Assembly (NCBI GenBank): GCA_016841745.1
Contig: JAENYO010000003.1
Location: 62,001 to 126,000 of the forward strand
Direction: 5' to 3'
Length of the DNA: 64,000 bases
From: Acetomicrobium hydrogeniformans
Lineage (GTDB): Bacteria; Synergistota; Synergistia; Synergistales; JAFGMB01
The first letter of the stretch is position 1; the number at the start of each line of letters is the position of its first letter. The notes under the pieces are model-generated. The model made no database searches, had not been told where the DNA came from, and was given only the letters and a program-made list of their open reading frames with translations. The position numbers and the translations under genes are program-made. Shown one piece after another: positions 24,775 through 33,093 of this stretch.

Positions 24775-24809
24775 GGCCGGGACCCTTTTCAGGGTCCCGG
24801 CCTTTTTTT
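24775..24809 (+). terminator. Attenuator terminator upstream of pheC
   Basis: 11-bp perfect stem GGCCGGGACCC (24775-24785) with GGGTCCCGGCC (24792-24802), loop TTTTCA, then seven T. Confidence 0.95.
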
Positions 24810-24843
24810 ATTTTAAGGCTGTTAGAGAGAGGGAGGAATAAGA

Positions 24844-25653
24844 ATGATCCAGGCAAAACCAGGAGGTAAAACTGAACCTTTCTATCCACCTATTCACTGG
24901 AAATATGGAGAGATGGCAAAGATTCGGAGAAACCGTGAGAAGATGTCCGTTCTGGAGGAGATCAAAGATTTCCCTGTTCTCAGGGTTGGAACTCCCGCTG
25001 ATTATCTTCCCTTCAGTTACGATAACGGAGAGCGTCTCGAGGGTATAGATATCGATACGGCAGAGAACTTTGCCCGTTTCCTCGGAATTGGCATTAAGTT
25101 CATCCCGACCACATGGGGAGATCTCATGGACGATCTTCTGTCAAAGAAATTTCACATTGCCGTGGGAGGTATTGCCATTTCGAAGGAGCGTAGAAAAAAA
25201 GCCCTTTTCAGTGCCACCTATTTCCGGACAGGAAAGGCTCCTATCGCCTCCAGGGAGAGGGCCCGCCTCTTTGGCAACCTGGGAGACATAGACCGTCCCG
25301 GGGTGAGAGTGATCGTCAATCCGGGAGGGACCAATGAAGCCTTTGCCAGGAAAAAACTCAGTAGAGCCACCATTACGGTCCACAAGGACAATATGACCGT
25401 TTTTGACATGATAATCAGGGGAGAGGCTGATATTATGATAACTGATGCCATTGAGGCCATGGTCTGGGAAAAACGATGCCCGCTGCTCAAGGCCATTAAC
25501 CCCCACCGGCCCTTTACCTGTGCCAGATTTGCCTTTATGCTGGGTCCGGAGGAATATGATTTCAAGAAAGTAATTGACAGATGGATCATAGAACATAGTG
25601 CCCGGGGAGGCATAAAGAAAGCCCTTTCCAGATGGACCGACAGGACCTTTTAG
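24844..25653 (+). CDS. pheC: Cyclohexadienyl (prephenate/arogenate) dehydratase, PheC-like
   Basis: Periplasmic-binding-protein-fold dehydratase, 269 aa, which converts prephenate to phenylpyruvate or arogenate to phenylalanine. Features: L-R-V-G-T-P-A-D-Y-L-P-F-S-Y near residue 45, G-I-D-I-D-T-A-E-N-F-A near 67, V-G-G-I-A-I-S-K-E-R near 107, V-I-V-N-P-G-G-T-N-E near 157, I-M-I-T-D-A-I-E near 200. Unlike Pseudomonas PheC there is no signal peptide, so it acts in the cytosol. Start is behind GGGAGG. Placement directly after the Phe attenuator is strong independent support, since a plain amino acid binding protein would not be expected there. Confidence 0.88.
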   Translation: MIQAKPGGKTEPFYPPIHWKYGEMAKIRRNREKMSVLEEIKDFPVLRVGTPADYLPFSYDNGERLEGIDIDTAENFARFLGIGIKFIPTTWGDLMDDLLSKKFHIAVGGIAISKERRKKALFSATYFRTGKAPIASRERARLFGNLGDIDRPGVRVIVNPGGTNEAFARKKLSRATITVHKDNMTVFDMIIRGEADIMITDAIEAMVWEKRCPLLKAINPHRPFTCARFAFMLGPEEYDFKKVIDRWIIEHSARGGIKKALSRWTDRTF

Positions 25654-25672
25654 CCTTTTTTTCATAATAGCC

Positions 25673-25701
25673 TTGACAAAAGGCTTTGAGGGCTTTATCA
25701 T
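25673..25701 (+). promoter_or_regulatory. Promoter of the aro operon leader
   Basis: TTGACA (25673-25678), 17 bases, TATCAT (25696-25701), 64 bases before the leader peptide. It overlaps an AGCCTTTT/AAAAGGCT inverted repeat that may end pheC transcription. Confidence 0.7.
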
Positions 25702-25764
25702 GACCCGCAATATATTCTAAAAAGTCAGACAAAAACTTTTTAAGGAAAGGAGACACGTTCGATA

Positions 25765-25920
25765 ATGATGCACGTACCTGGTAAGACCATCGATAGTTCT
25801 TTTGCATACTATTATTTCTACTTTACCAGTGACCAGTGGCTTTATTCCTATGCCAGTGGTCTTTCAGTACGTGAAAATCGGTTATCGGCTTGTCTTGATG
25901 ATCCTGGCATTCAGCTGTAA
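25765..25920 (+). CDS. Tyrosine/phenylalanine leader peptide of the aro operon
   Basis: A 51-residue leader peptide (two ATG in a row; GGAG 12 bases upstream) with Y-Y-Y-F-Y-F at residues 15-20 and W-L-Y-S-Y at 25-29. A stable hairpin with one G-G mismatch forms between 25831-25840 and 25852-25861. CGGTTATCGGC (25879-25889) can pair with the terminator's 5' arm GCCGGAACCCG at 9 of 11 positions, a good antiterminator. Downstream is DAHP synthase, the first enzyme of the pathway, so control by Tyr and Phe supply makes sense. Confidence 0.88.
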   Translation: MMHVPGKTIDSSFAYYYFYFTSDQWLYSYASGLSVRENRLSACLDDPGIQL

Positions 25921-25952
25921 AAAGCAATGAGCTAAAAATCAGACATTATTAG

Positions 25953-25989
25953 GCCGGAACCCGGTTTTCATCGGGTTCCGGCTTTTTTT
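25953..25989 (+). terminator. Attenuator terminator upstream of aroF
   Basis: GCCGGAACCCG (25953-25963) pairs perfectly with CGGGTTCCGGC (25972-25982), followed by seven T. Confidence 0.95.
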
Positions 25990-26038
25990 ATATCCTTTAT
26001 GAAAATTTATTAAACAGATATCAGGGAGGTAAGTAAAA

Positions 26039-27103
26039 ATGGGAAATAAGCGAACGATCATCAAAATGCAGAACAGTACATCCAACGTCAATGTGGCCAA
26101 CGTGTTTCAGAAAGTTGAAAAGGAAGGCTGCAAGGCTCGCTTTATTCCCTATTACGACGGATGCCTGGTAATGGTCGAAGGAACAATGAAAAGAGAACTG
26201 GCCCTGCAGGGACTTCCGGGAGTGATGGAAGTAATTACTACAGACAGTCTTTTCCCCCTTGCCGGCAAAGAACTTACCGGGGGAAAGAGCAGTATCGTTA
26301 AGATAGCACCGGGTGTGACCATAGGCGGCGGTAACAGGGTTGTCATGGCCGGACCCTGTGCGGTCGAGAACAGGCAGCAGATCAGAGATGCCGCCCTGGC
26401 CGTTAAAAAGGCTGGAGCATCAGTTCTTCGTGGCGGAGCCTTCAAACCCCGTTCAAATCCCTACGCATTTCAGGGCCTTGGAAGCGAAGGCATTGCTCTT
26501 CTTCGTGAAGCTAAAGAGGAAACCGGCCTTCCCATAGTGACGGAAGTCATGACCATTGAAGCCATAGAATGGCTGGAACCCCATATTGATATCTTTCAGG
26601 TGGGAGCCCGGAATATGCAGAACTTTCCCCTTCTTAAGGCCCTGGGAAAGGTTGACAAGCCAGTACTCCTTAAAAGAGGGGCCATGTCAACAGTAGATGA
26701 ATGGCTTCAGGCGGCGGAATACATACTCTGTGGAGGTAATTTCAATGTTATTCTCTGCGAGCGTGGCATCAGGAGTTTTGAGACAAGAACAAGGAACACT
26801 CTGGATCTCAATATAGTACCCCTTGTAAAATCCCTGTCCCACTTGCCGGTGATAGTTGACCCAAGCCACGGAACGGGCATTCGCAGCCTTGTCACACCCA
26901 TGAGCATGGCTTCCCTGGCCGCCGGTGCCGATGGGCTGATAATAGAAGTCCATCCACGGTCTGAAGAAGCTTTGTGCGATGGAGCCCAGTCTCTATCCTG
27001 CGGTGAATTCTCGCAGCTCATGGATATGATATCCCGTCTTATACCGGCTCTTCCTGTTCAGGAGGAGACTGAAAAGATCTGCGGCGCCATTCCAGTGATC
27101 TAG
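26039..27103 (+). CDS. aroF: DAHP synthase (3-deoxy-7-phosphoheptulonate synthase), Thermotoga type
   Basis: First enzyme of the shikimate pathway, 354 aa: PEP plus erythrose 4-phosphate to DAHP. Residues 1-75 form the ferredoxin-like regulatory domain seen in Thermotoga-type enzymes, where Tyr and Phe inhibit. The TIM barrel has A-G-P-C-A-V-E near 100, K-P-R-S near 134, L-K-R-G near 210, C-E-R-G-I-R near 242, D-P-S-H-G-T-G near 275 and E-V-H-P near 305, all metal- or substrate-binding motifs. Start follows GGGAGG. It thus has two layers of control, leader attenuation and probable feedback inhibition by the same amino acids. Confidence 0.95.
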   Translation: MGNKRTIIKMQNSTSNVNVANVFQKVEKEGCKARFIPYYDGCLVMVEGTMKRELALQGLPGVMEVITTDSLFPLAGKELTGGKSSIVKIAPGVTIGGGNRVVMAGPCAVENRQQIRDAALAVKKAGASVLRGGAFKPRSNPYAFQGLGSEGIALLREAKEETGLPIVTEVMTIEAIEWLEPHIDIFQVGARNMQNFPLLKALGKVDKPVLLKRGAMSTVDEWLQAAEYILCGGNFNVILCERGIRSFETRTRNTLDLNIVPLVKSLSHLPVIVDPSHGTGIRSLVTPMSMASLAAGADGLIIEVHPRSEEALCDGAQSLSCGEFSQLMDMISRLIPALPVQEETEKICGAIPVI

Positions 27104-27122
27104 GAAAGTAGAGGGAGAGGCC

Positions 27123-28412
27123 ATGAGGACCATCGATAGAATGGGGAAAATAGCAGGAACCATAACCCTTCCGGGGGATAAATCCATTTCACACCGGGCA
27201 GCCTTTCTCGGCGCTCTTTCCCGGGAGGGGGTCAGAGTTGATAATTTTTCTTCAGGAGCAGACTGTGCCAGCACATTGAAATGCCTCTCCCAGTTTGGCT
27301 GTCGTGTTGTCCGGGAGGACGGCATGGTGAGTATAAGCGGTGGAGAGGAATTTCTTGACCCCCGGGGAGTACTGGATGCAGGAAATTCAGGGACAACAGC
27401 CCGTCTGATGACGGGACTTCTTGCCGGGATACCCGGTTTCTTTGCCGTGATTTCAGGAGATGAAAGCCTGCGCCTGCGCCCCATGGCGAGAGTAGTCCGT
27501 CCCCTTCAGGCTATGGGGGCAAGGATCGACGGCTGTGAAGGCGGAGAAAGATTGCCCCTTGCCATAAGAGGTGCCCGGCTTTCGGGAGGGGAGCACTCTC
27601 CCTCCGTTGCCAGCGCCCAGGTAAAGACGGCCCTCCTTCTTGCGGGGCTTTCTGCTTCAGGGAGTACTACCGTCAACGAAAGAAGGCTTACCCGGGACCA
27701 TACTGAGATAATGCTGGACTTCCTCGAAGTGCCCCATCACAGGGAAGATCTTTCCATTACGGTATATCCCTGCAATCAGGTACCAGGAGGAAACTGGACT
27801 ATCCCCGGAGATTTCTCTGCAGCTTCATTCTGGATAGTTGCAGGAGCCCTCTGTTCTGAAAGAGGTCTCAAAATAGAGGATACAGGAATGAACCCCACCC
27901 GGACTGGAGCCCTCAGGGTTCTGGAGAGGATGGGTCTCAATCCCGAGGTCCGCAATCTCAGGACATGGGGTGGAGAGAATGTGGCTGATCTTTTTGTCAG
28001 AACATCTCTCCTGAGAGGAACTGTCATAGAAGCAGAAGAGATACCCTCCCTGGTGGACGAACTTCCCATTCTTGCCCTTGCCGCAACACAGGCGCAGGGA
28101 ATTACAGAAGTAAGGGGAGCCAGGGAACTGAGGTTCAAGGAGTGTGACCGTATCCATGCTGTTGCGGAAGGCCTTTCCGCCCTCGGTGCTGATATCCGGG
28201 AACAGGATGACGGCTGGATCATCAAGGGTCCCTGCCGTCTACATGGAGCAAAGGTGCGTAGTTACGACGACCACAGGATCGTAATGACCCTATCCATAGC
28301 CTCCCTTGTTTCTGAAGGGGAGATCACTATCGACGACACCTCATCAGTAGCAATATCCGATCCCGGATTCTTTGAAAATATCGAGAAGGTCAAGGGGAGG
28401 CATGCTGCATGA
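27123..28412 (+). CDS. aroA: 3-phosphoshikimate 1-carboxyvinyltransferase (EPSP synthase)
   Basis: Sixth step of the shikimate pathway, 429 aa, normal length. Motifs: L-P-G-D-K-S-I-S-H-R near 17-26, D-A-G-N-S-G-T-T-A-R near 88-97, R-L-R-P-M near 120, and K-E-C-D-R-I near 338-343. The G-N-S-G-T-T-A-R loop differs from E. coli G-N-A-G-T-A-M-R at the position after Asn (Ser for Ala), as in several class II-like enzymes. Starts behind AGAGGGAGAG, 20 bases after aroF; its end overlaps aroE by ATGA. Confidence 0.96.
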   Translation: MRTIDRMGKIAGTITLPGDKSISHRAAFLGALSREGVRVDNFSSGADCASTLKCLSQFGCRVVREDGMVSISGGEEFLDPRGVLDAGNSGTTARLMTGLLAGIPGFFAVISGDESLRLRPMARVVRPLQAMGARIDGCEGGERLPLAIRGARLSGGEHSPSVASAQVKTALLLAGLSASGSTTVNERRLTRDHTEIMLDFLEVPHHREDLSITVYPCNQVPGGNWTIPGDFSAASFWIVAGALCSERGLKIEDTGMNPTRTGALRVLERMGLNPEVRNLRTWGGENVADLFVRTSLLRGTVIEAEEIPSLVDELPILALAATQAQGITEVRGARELRFKECDRIHAVAEGLSALGADIREQDDGWIIKGPCRLHGAKVRSYDDHRIVMTLSIASLVSEGEITIDDTSSVAISDPGFFENIEKVKGRHAA

Positions 28413-29257
28413 GAACCAATACCAACCGCCTCGTAGGTCTCCTCGGTAGTCCGATAGCCCACAGTCTTTCCCCTGCCATGCACAACGCTGCCATGAACCA
28501 CCTGGATCTTGACATGCACTATATGGCTTTTGATGTAAAGGGGGAAAAACTTGTTTCCGCCCTGGAAGGCATGGCGTCCCTTGGAGCGGTGGGAACCAAT
28601 ATAACAGTTCCTCACAAGGAAGGGGCCTTTCAATGGGTTGATGAGCTTGCGCCATCAGCGGAGAAGGCTGGTGCTGTAAACACGGTTCTTTTCAGGGAAG
28701 GAAAGAACATAGGGCACAATACGGACATTACCGGAGTAAGAGAGGTACTGTCCCGTTTCAGACCCGATGGAAAGAGGGCCATGGTCCTTGGTGGGGGAGG
28801 TGCCGCCAGGGGAGTTGTCTGTGCCCTGGGAGAAGAAGGATTTTCTCCCATAATCCTGACCAACAGGACCCTTTCCAGGGCCTGTTCCCTTAAGAAAGAC
28901 CTGCTTCCCCTGATGGGGGAAACGGAAATAGAGATCATACCATGGGGAGCAGTCCCGGAAGGGGAAATTGACATTCTTGTAAATGCCACATCCCTTGGTC
29001 TTGAGGATAATACCTGGTCCGGTCCTTTCCTTGAAGATATCCTTGCTGCTGCAGGCAGAGGAAAGGTTCTGGATATGGTTTACTGCAGAGAAGGCAGGAC
29101 CCCTCTCGTGGCTGCTGCTTCAGAAAGAGGCATTCCTGCAGTTGGAGGAGAAGAAGTCCTTCTCTTCCAGGGAGTTGCCGCTTTTGAACTTTTCACAGGA
29201 AGAAAGGCTCCAGTGGAAGTCATGCGTAATGCCCTTGTCCAGAGGGAGAGGAACTGA
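28409..29257 (+). CDS. aroE: Shikimate dehydrogenase
   Basis: NADPH-dependent reduction of 3-dehydroshikimate, 282 aa. Seen: G-S-P-I-A-H-S-L-S-P near 12-21, T-V-P-H-K-E near 66, N-T-D near 90, the nucleotide motif G-G-G-G-A-A-R-G near 130, and N-A-T-S-L-G near 192. The catalytic Lys (P-H-K) and Asp (N-T-D) are present. The ATG overlaps the aroA stop, so the two are translationally coupled. Confidence 0.95.
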   Translation: MRTNTNRLVGLLGSPIAHSLSPAMHNAAMNHLDLDMHYMAFDVKGEKLVSALEGMASLGAVGTNITVPHKEGAFQWVDELAPSAEKAGAVNTVLFREGKNIGHNTDITGVREVLSRFRPDGKRAMVLGGGGAARGVVCALGEEGFSPIILTNRTLSRACSLKKDLLPLMGETEIEIIPWGAVPEGEIDILVNATSLGLEDNTWSGPFLEDILAAAGRGKVLDMVYCREGRTPLVAAASERGIPAVGGEEVLLFQGVAAFELFTGRKAPVEVMRNALVQRERN

Positions 29258-29259
29258 TA

Positions 29260-30429
29260 ATGACCCTTCGTTTTCTTTCCAGCGGAGAATCCCATGGCAG
29301 AGGTCTCCTGATTATTCTTGAGGGTCTGCCCTCTCATCTGAAAATAAAGGAAGAGAGAATAGCCGGCGAGCTGTCCCGGCGCCGCAGAGGCTATGGCCGC
29401 GGCCCCAGGATGAAGCTCGAAAAGGACAGGCTCACTGCCTGGAGCGGGCTGCGAAACGGTTTTACAACCGGTTCTCCCCTCAGTTTCTCCCTGGAGAATA
29501 CTGAATGGGACAAGTGGAAGTCCCTTCTGGATCCATGGAAAGCTGAGGAGGAAACAGTCTCGCTGAAGAGGGTTACCAGACCCAGACCTGGTCATGCGGA
29601 TCTTCCCGGAGCTGTCAAATACGGTCATGATGATATACGCAACGTTCTGGAAAGGGCCAGTGCGAGATCCACAGCCGCCTGGACCGTAGCGGGGACAATA
29701 GCCCGCCTGCTTCTTCAGGAACTGGGGGTGACTATTCGAAGCGCCGTGACATCCATTGGAGGAGTAGATGTTGCTCTGCCTGAAGGTCCGTCTGAGTGGG
29801 ACCATGCGGCAGCTTCGGACCTCGGATGTCCCAGAATGGAAGACGAGCAAAGGCTTATGGAAAGGATCAGGAAATGCGGGGAAGAGGGTGACACCCTTGG
29901 AGGGACCTTTCTCCTGTCTGCCACGGGACTGCTTCCCGGTATAGGCTCCCATGTCGAATGGGACCGCCGTCTGGACGGCCGGCTGGCCGGGGCTATAATG
30001 TCCATACCCGCAATTAAGGGAGTGGAGATGGGCAGGGGTTTTGAACTTGCCCGCATACAGGGCAGCAGAGCCCATGATGAGATCCTTCCCCATGGAAAGG
30101 GCTGGCAGAGACTTACAAACAATGCTGGCGGTCTTGAGGGTGGAATGACCAATGGAGAGGAACTGCTTCTCTCTGCGGCGATGAAACCCATTCCGACCCT
30201 TAAGAAATCCCTCAGGTCAATAGACATTAACAGCGGTCTGGAAACGGAAGCAGCCTTCGAACGAAGCGATGTCTGCGCCCTTCCTGCCGCGTGTATTGTT
30301 GGAGAGGCCATGTTCTCCTGGGTTCTTGCCGGGGCTGTTATGGAACAGTTCGGTGGAGATACCCTTGAAGACCTCAGGGAACGCTGGAAAAGCTATGAAA
30401 AAAGAGTGGGGTGTTTTATCCATGGCTAG
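29260..30429 (+). CDS. aroC: Chorismate synthase
   Basis: Last step to chorismate, 389 aa, needs reduced FMN. Motifs: S-G-E-S-H-G-R-G near 7-14, R-R-R-G-Y-G-R-G near 41-48, R-P-G-H-A-D near 110, R-N-V-L-E-R-A-S-A-R-S-T-A-A near 128-141, and G-G-L-E-G-G-M-T-N-G-E near 292. Starts 2 bases after the aroE stop. The signature R-A-S-A-R is complete. It ends inside the start of the aroKB fusion gene (8-base overlap). Confidence 0.96.
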   Translation: MTLRFLSSGESHGRGLLIILEGLPSHLKIKEERIAGELSRRRRGYGRGPRMKLEKDRLTAWSGLRNGFTTGSPLSFSLENTEWDKWKSLLDPWKAEEETVSLKRVTRPRPGHADLPGAVKYGHDDIRNVLERASARSTAAWTVAGTIARLLLQELGVTIRSAVTSIGGVDVALPEGPSEWDHAAASDLGCPRMEDEQRLMERIRKCGEEGDTLGGTFLLSATGLLPGIGSHVEWDRRLDGRLAGAIMSIPAIKGVEMGRGFELARIQGSRAHDEILPHGKGWQRLTNNAGGLEGGMTNGEELLLSAAMKPIPTLKKSLRSIDINSGLETEAAFERSDVCALPAACIVGEAMFSWVLAGAVMEQFGGDTLEDLRERWKSYEKRVGCFIHG

Positions 30430-32032
30430 AAAGAATGTTTTTCTCGGCGGTTTCATGGCGGCAGGAAAGACTTCCGTAGGAAAGGACCTTGCCGTAAAGA
30501 CAGGAAGACCTTTTGTCGATACGGATCAGATAATTGAGCAGAGAGCCGGAATGAGCGTCGCCCGGATCTTTGCTGCTTCGGGAGAATCAGTTTTCCGCCT
30601 GATGGAACAACAGGTTGTACGGGAACTCTGTGAACTCCAGGGAATGATCATAGCCCTTGGCGGAGGTATCCTTGCCAATCCGGAACTGAAGGAAACCATC
30701 ATGGGAAAGGGGATCCTTGTTGTTTTGTCCGTACTTCCAGAAACGGCTCTGAAAAGAGCCGCCGCGGAAAAGGGTAAACGTCCGCTCCTTGACCCCTTGA
30801 ATGTAAATGCCCTGTGGAAAAAGAGAATCCCCGCCTATTCAAATGGTCATCTGATCATAGAGACAGACCAGCTGACAGTCGAGGAAGAGGTGGAGCGGAT
30901 CATGGAAGGGCTAAGCCTTCAGCCTCTGGCTGAAAATCCTGAAGGGGTAGTTCTCCAGGGACGTACCGGAGGAAATTCCTATCCCGTATTCATAGGCAGC
31001 GGACTCCTCTCCTCTATGGGAGATCTGCTCCCCGGTTCCGACAGACTTCCTGTTGTGGTTGCCGATGAGATAACAGGCCCGCTTTACGCAGAGAAGGTCC
31101 TGTCGGAAAAAAGGCTGAGCCTTCTTCCCAGGGGAGAGGAAGCCAAGACCCTTACACAGCTTCAGAATATCTTCACTCAGCTTCAGGAGGCGGGTGAGGA
31201 CCGATCAGGATGTATCCTTGCCCTTGGAGGAGGTACTGTAGGAGATGTAGCCGGTTTTGCCGCTGCTTCATGGATGAGGGGTATACGCTTTATACAGTGT
31301 CCCACCACTCTCCTTGCCCAGGTGGACAGCGCTCTTGGAGGTAAAACGGGAATTAACCTGCCGGGGGGCAAAAATATGGTTGGAGCCTTTCATCAGCCCA
31401 TGGCGGTCTTTTCCGACGTGGATTGCCTTGTTTCTCTTTCCGGCGTCGAATTCCGGCAGGGCCTTGCCGAAGTGACCAAGTACGGTCTTGGCCATGACAG
31501 GGATCTATTTTCCTGGCTCAATCTCCATGCCGGACTCATTCTCTCCCGCCAGAAGGATGTTCTGGTGCAGATGGTGGAATGGTGTACCAGGATCAAGCTG
31601 GAAATAGTCGAAAGAGATGAAAAAGAACAGAAGGGGGAGCGGGCAAGACTTAATCTTGGCCATACCATCGGACATGCCCTCGAGGCAGCCTCCGGTTACA
31701 GGAACTGGAAACATGGAGATTCTGTGGCAGTGGGAATGATGGTGGCATCACTCATCTCCGTGGGAAGGGGAAATATGAGTATCCTCGAATTCGAGGAACT
31801 CCATGGTCTGCTGAAGACCTTTGGTCTTCCTGTCAGATCTGATATTCCCTGGGAAGAGATACTTCCCTATATAAAACGGGACAAAAAATTCATTTCCCGT
31901 CAGCCGCGACTGGTTATTCCCCAGGGGATAGGGAACAGCCTTCTTGTCGATGATGCAGGACTTGAGGATCTTGAAAATGCTTACAGGGAGGTGATGCTCT
32001 ATGGAGAAAAAACCGGTCTTTCTTGTGGTTAA
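30422..32032 (+). CDS. aroKB: Shikimate kinase - 3-dehydroquinate synthase fusion
   Basis: Bifunctional protein, 536 aa. Residues 1-165: shikimate kinase with Walker A G-F-M-A-A-G-K-T-S near 10-18, shikimate-binding D-T-D near 34, and G-G-G near 79. Residues about 180-536: 3-dehydroquinate synthase with G-G-G-T-V-G-D-V-A-G near 267, P-T-T-L-L-A-Q-V-D-S near 293, G-G-K near 306, zinc ligands E (near 352) and H-T-I-G-H-A near 418. I chose ATG 30422, overlapping aroC by 8 bases; an ATG at 30395 is a possible alternative. The two reactions are not consecutive in the pathway, so the fusion is about co-expression rather than channelling. Similar fusions are known in some Gram-negative anaerobes. 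Confidence 0.94.
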   Translation: MARKNVFLGGFMAAGKTSVGKDLAVKTGRPFVDTDQIIEQRAGMSVARIFAASGESVFRLMEQQVVRELCELQGMIIALGGGILANPELKETIMGKGILVVLSVLPETALKRAAAEKGKRPLLDPLNVNALWKKRIPAYSNGHLIIETDQLTVEEEVERIMEGLSLQPLAENPEGVVLQGRTGGNSYPVFIGSGLLSSMGDLLPGSDRLPVVVADEITGPLYAEKVLSEKRLSLLPRGEEAKTLTQLQNIFTQLQEAGEDRSGCILALGGGTVGDVAGFAAASWMRGIRFIQCPTTLLAQVDSALGGKTGINLPGGKNMVGAFHQPMAVFSDVDCLVSLSGVEFRQGLAEVTKYGLGHDRDLFSWLNLHAGLILSRQKDVLVQMVEWCTRIKLEIVERDEKEQKGERARLNLGHTIGHALEAASGYRNWKHGDSVAVGMMVASLISVGRGNMSILEFEELHGLLKTFGLPVRSDIPWEEILPYIKRDKKFISRQPRLVIPQGIGNSLLVDDAGLEDLENAYREVMLYGEKTGLSCG

Positions 32033-32459
32033 CGGTCCCAATCTGAACCTTCTGGGTGAACGTGAACCCTCTGTCTATGGACATGAAACCCTGGAAGACC
32101 TGGAAGAGAAGTGCCGTAACTGGGGAGACAGCAAGGGAATCGAGGTCAGGTGTTCCCAGAGCAATTCCGAAGGAGTCCTTATCGATATACTGCAGGAAAA
32201 TCGAAAGGAGGCCCGGGGAGCTGTTATCAATGCAGGAGCCTATACCCATTATAGTTACGCTTTGAGGGACTGCATAACAGCCCTTGCCATTCCTGTAATA
32301 GAAGTTCATATATCCAATCCGGAGGCCCGGGAGGAATTTCGCCATAAAAGCGTCATAGCTCCCGTTGTAAGGGGCCGAATAGCAGGATTTGGAAGCCATG
32401 GCTATATCCTGGCCCTGGAAGCTCTTCGGAATATTATTCTGCAGGGCCTTTCTAAATAA
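32001..32459 (+). CDS. aroQ: Type II 3-dehydroquinate dehydratase
   Basis: Small dodecameric dehydratase, 152 aa. N-terminal V-N-G-P-N-L-N-L-L-G at 10-19, catalytic Tyr in E-P-S-V-Y-G near 26, Q-S-N-S-E-G near 53-58, N-A-G-A-Y-T-H-Y-S near 77-85 and catalytic His in E-V-H-I-S-N near 102. Start overlaps the end of aroKB by 32 bases in another frame, behind GGGAGGTG. Confidence 0.95.
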   Translation: MEKKPVFLVVNGPNLNLLGEREPSVYGHETLEDLEEKCRNWGDSKGIEVRCSQSNSEGVLIDILQENRKEARGAVINAGAYTHYSYALRDCITALAIPVIEVHISNPEAREEFRHKSVIAPVVRGRIAGFGSHGYILALEALRNIILQGLSK

Positions 32460-32490
32460 AGAGATCTATAACCGAAGGAAGTGTAATTCC

Positions 32491-32760
32491 ATGAATGAAA
32501 CCAGGTTGAAGGAACTCAGGCTGAAGATAGATTCCATCGATAATTCAATAATAAAGATGCTTCGGGAAAGGGTGGCCGTGGCCAGGGAGATAGGAGAAGC
32601 CAAGGGCAGCAGACCGGTTTATGACCCGGAAAGGGAAATGGCAGTTATAAGAAGACTTCAGGATCTTGCCCCTGATATAGATGGAGAAGCCCTGGCGTCT
32701 GTTTATACAGAGATCATTGCTTTGTGCCGTTCAGTCCAGTGGGAGAAAACGGTTTTCTGA
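32491..32760 (+). CDS. Chorismate mutase (AroQ-type)
   Basis: Stand-alone helical chorismate mutase, 89 aa, making prephenate for TyrA and PheC encoded upstream. Residues aligned with E. coli numbering are kept: Arg11-like (L-R-L-K), Arg28-like (R-E-R-V-A-V-A-R), Lys39 (G-E-A-K), Asp48, Arg51 and Glu52 (Y-D-P-E-R-E). The start at 32491 has GAAGGAAG upstream; an open extension to 32389 overlaps aroQ and lacks a site. Last gene of the aro operon, followed by a strong terminator. Confidence 0.92.
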   Translation: MNETRLKELRLKIDSIDNSIIKMLRERVAVAREIGEAKGSRPVYDPEREMAVIRRLQDLAPDIDGEALASVYTEIIALCRSVQWEKTVF

Positions 32761-32790
32761 GTTTCAGTTAAAATTAATAATCAAAATTTA

Positions 32791-32837
32791 TTAAGGGGAA
32801 TTCTGCTTTTGTTAGCAGGATTCCCCTTAACTTTTTA
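32791..32837. terminator. Bidirectional terminator between two chorismate mutase genes
   Basis: TTAAGGGGAATTCTGCT (32791-32807) pairs with 32814-32830 with one G-T pair; T-rich on the plus side, A-rich on the other, so it serves both converging genes. Confidence 0.9.
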
Positions 32838-33092
32838 TTCTTTATAGACAGCCCTGCACATTTTCATTATCTCGTCGTAAATGGCAGTCAGGGCCTTGTT
32901 GTCCATTTCGGGGAATTGTTCATGGAGTCTTTTAAGGATAGTTTTCTGTCTGACCTGGTCAAAAACAGGTTTTTTCCAGTCAACCAGGGCTATCTGTCTC
33001 GCTACCTCAAGACGCTTTTCAAGAAGAGCTACTATGGAATCATCGATCCTGTCAATTTCTGAGCGTAGAATTTCAAGCCTTGTTTCTTCCAT
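32835..33092 (-). CDS. Chorismate-mutase-like protein with altered active site
   Basis: 85 aa AroQ-fold protein, clearly paralogous to the protein at 32491-32760 (shared E-T-R-L, I-D-x-I-D-x-S-I, R-L). Compared with E. coli numbering, Arg28, Asp48 and Arg51 are kept, but Lys39 is Asp (A-L-V-D) and Glu52 is Gln (V-R-Q). Both are catalytic, so activity is doubtful; a regulatory or different pericyclic-lyase role is possible. It starts one base after the stop of the ArsM-like gene (TGATATG), behind GAAGGGG, so the two are coupled. Overlaps the terminator by a few bases at its end. Confidence 0.85.
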   Translation of the reverse strand: MEETRLEILRSEIDRIDDSIVALLEKRLEVARQIALVDWKKPVFDQVRQKTILKRLHEQFPEMDNKALTAIYDEIMKMCRAVYKE

Positions 33093-33093
33093 A

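Noticed and set aside
29080-30093. 337-codon open frame on the minus strand
   Set aside because: Antisense to aroE and aroC, with composition of a shadow frame.
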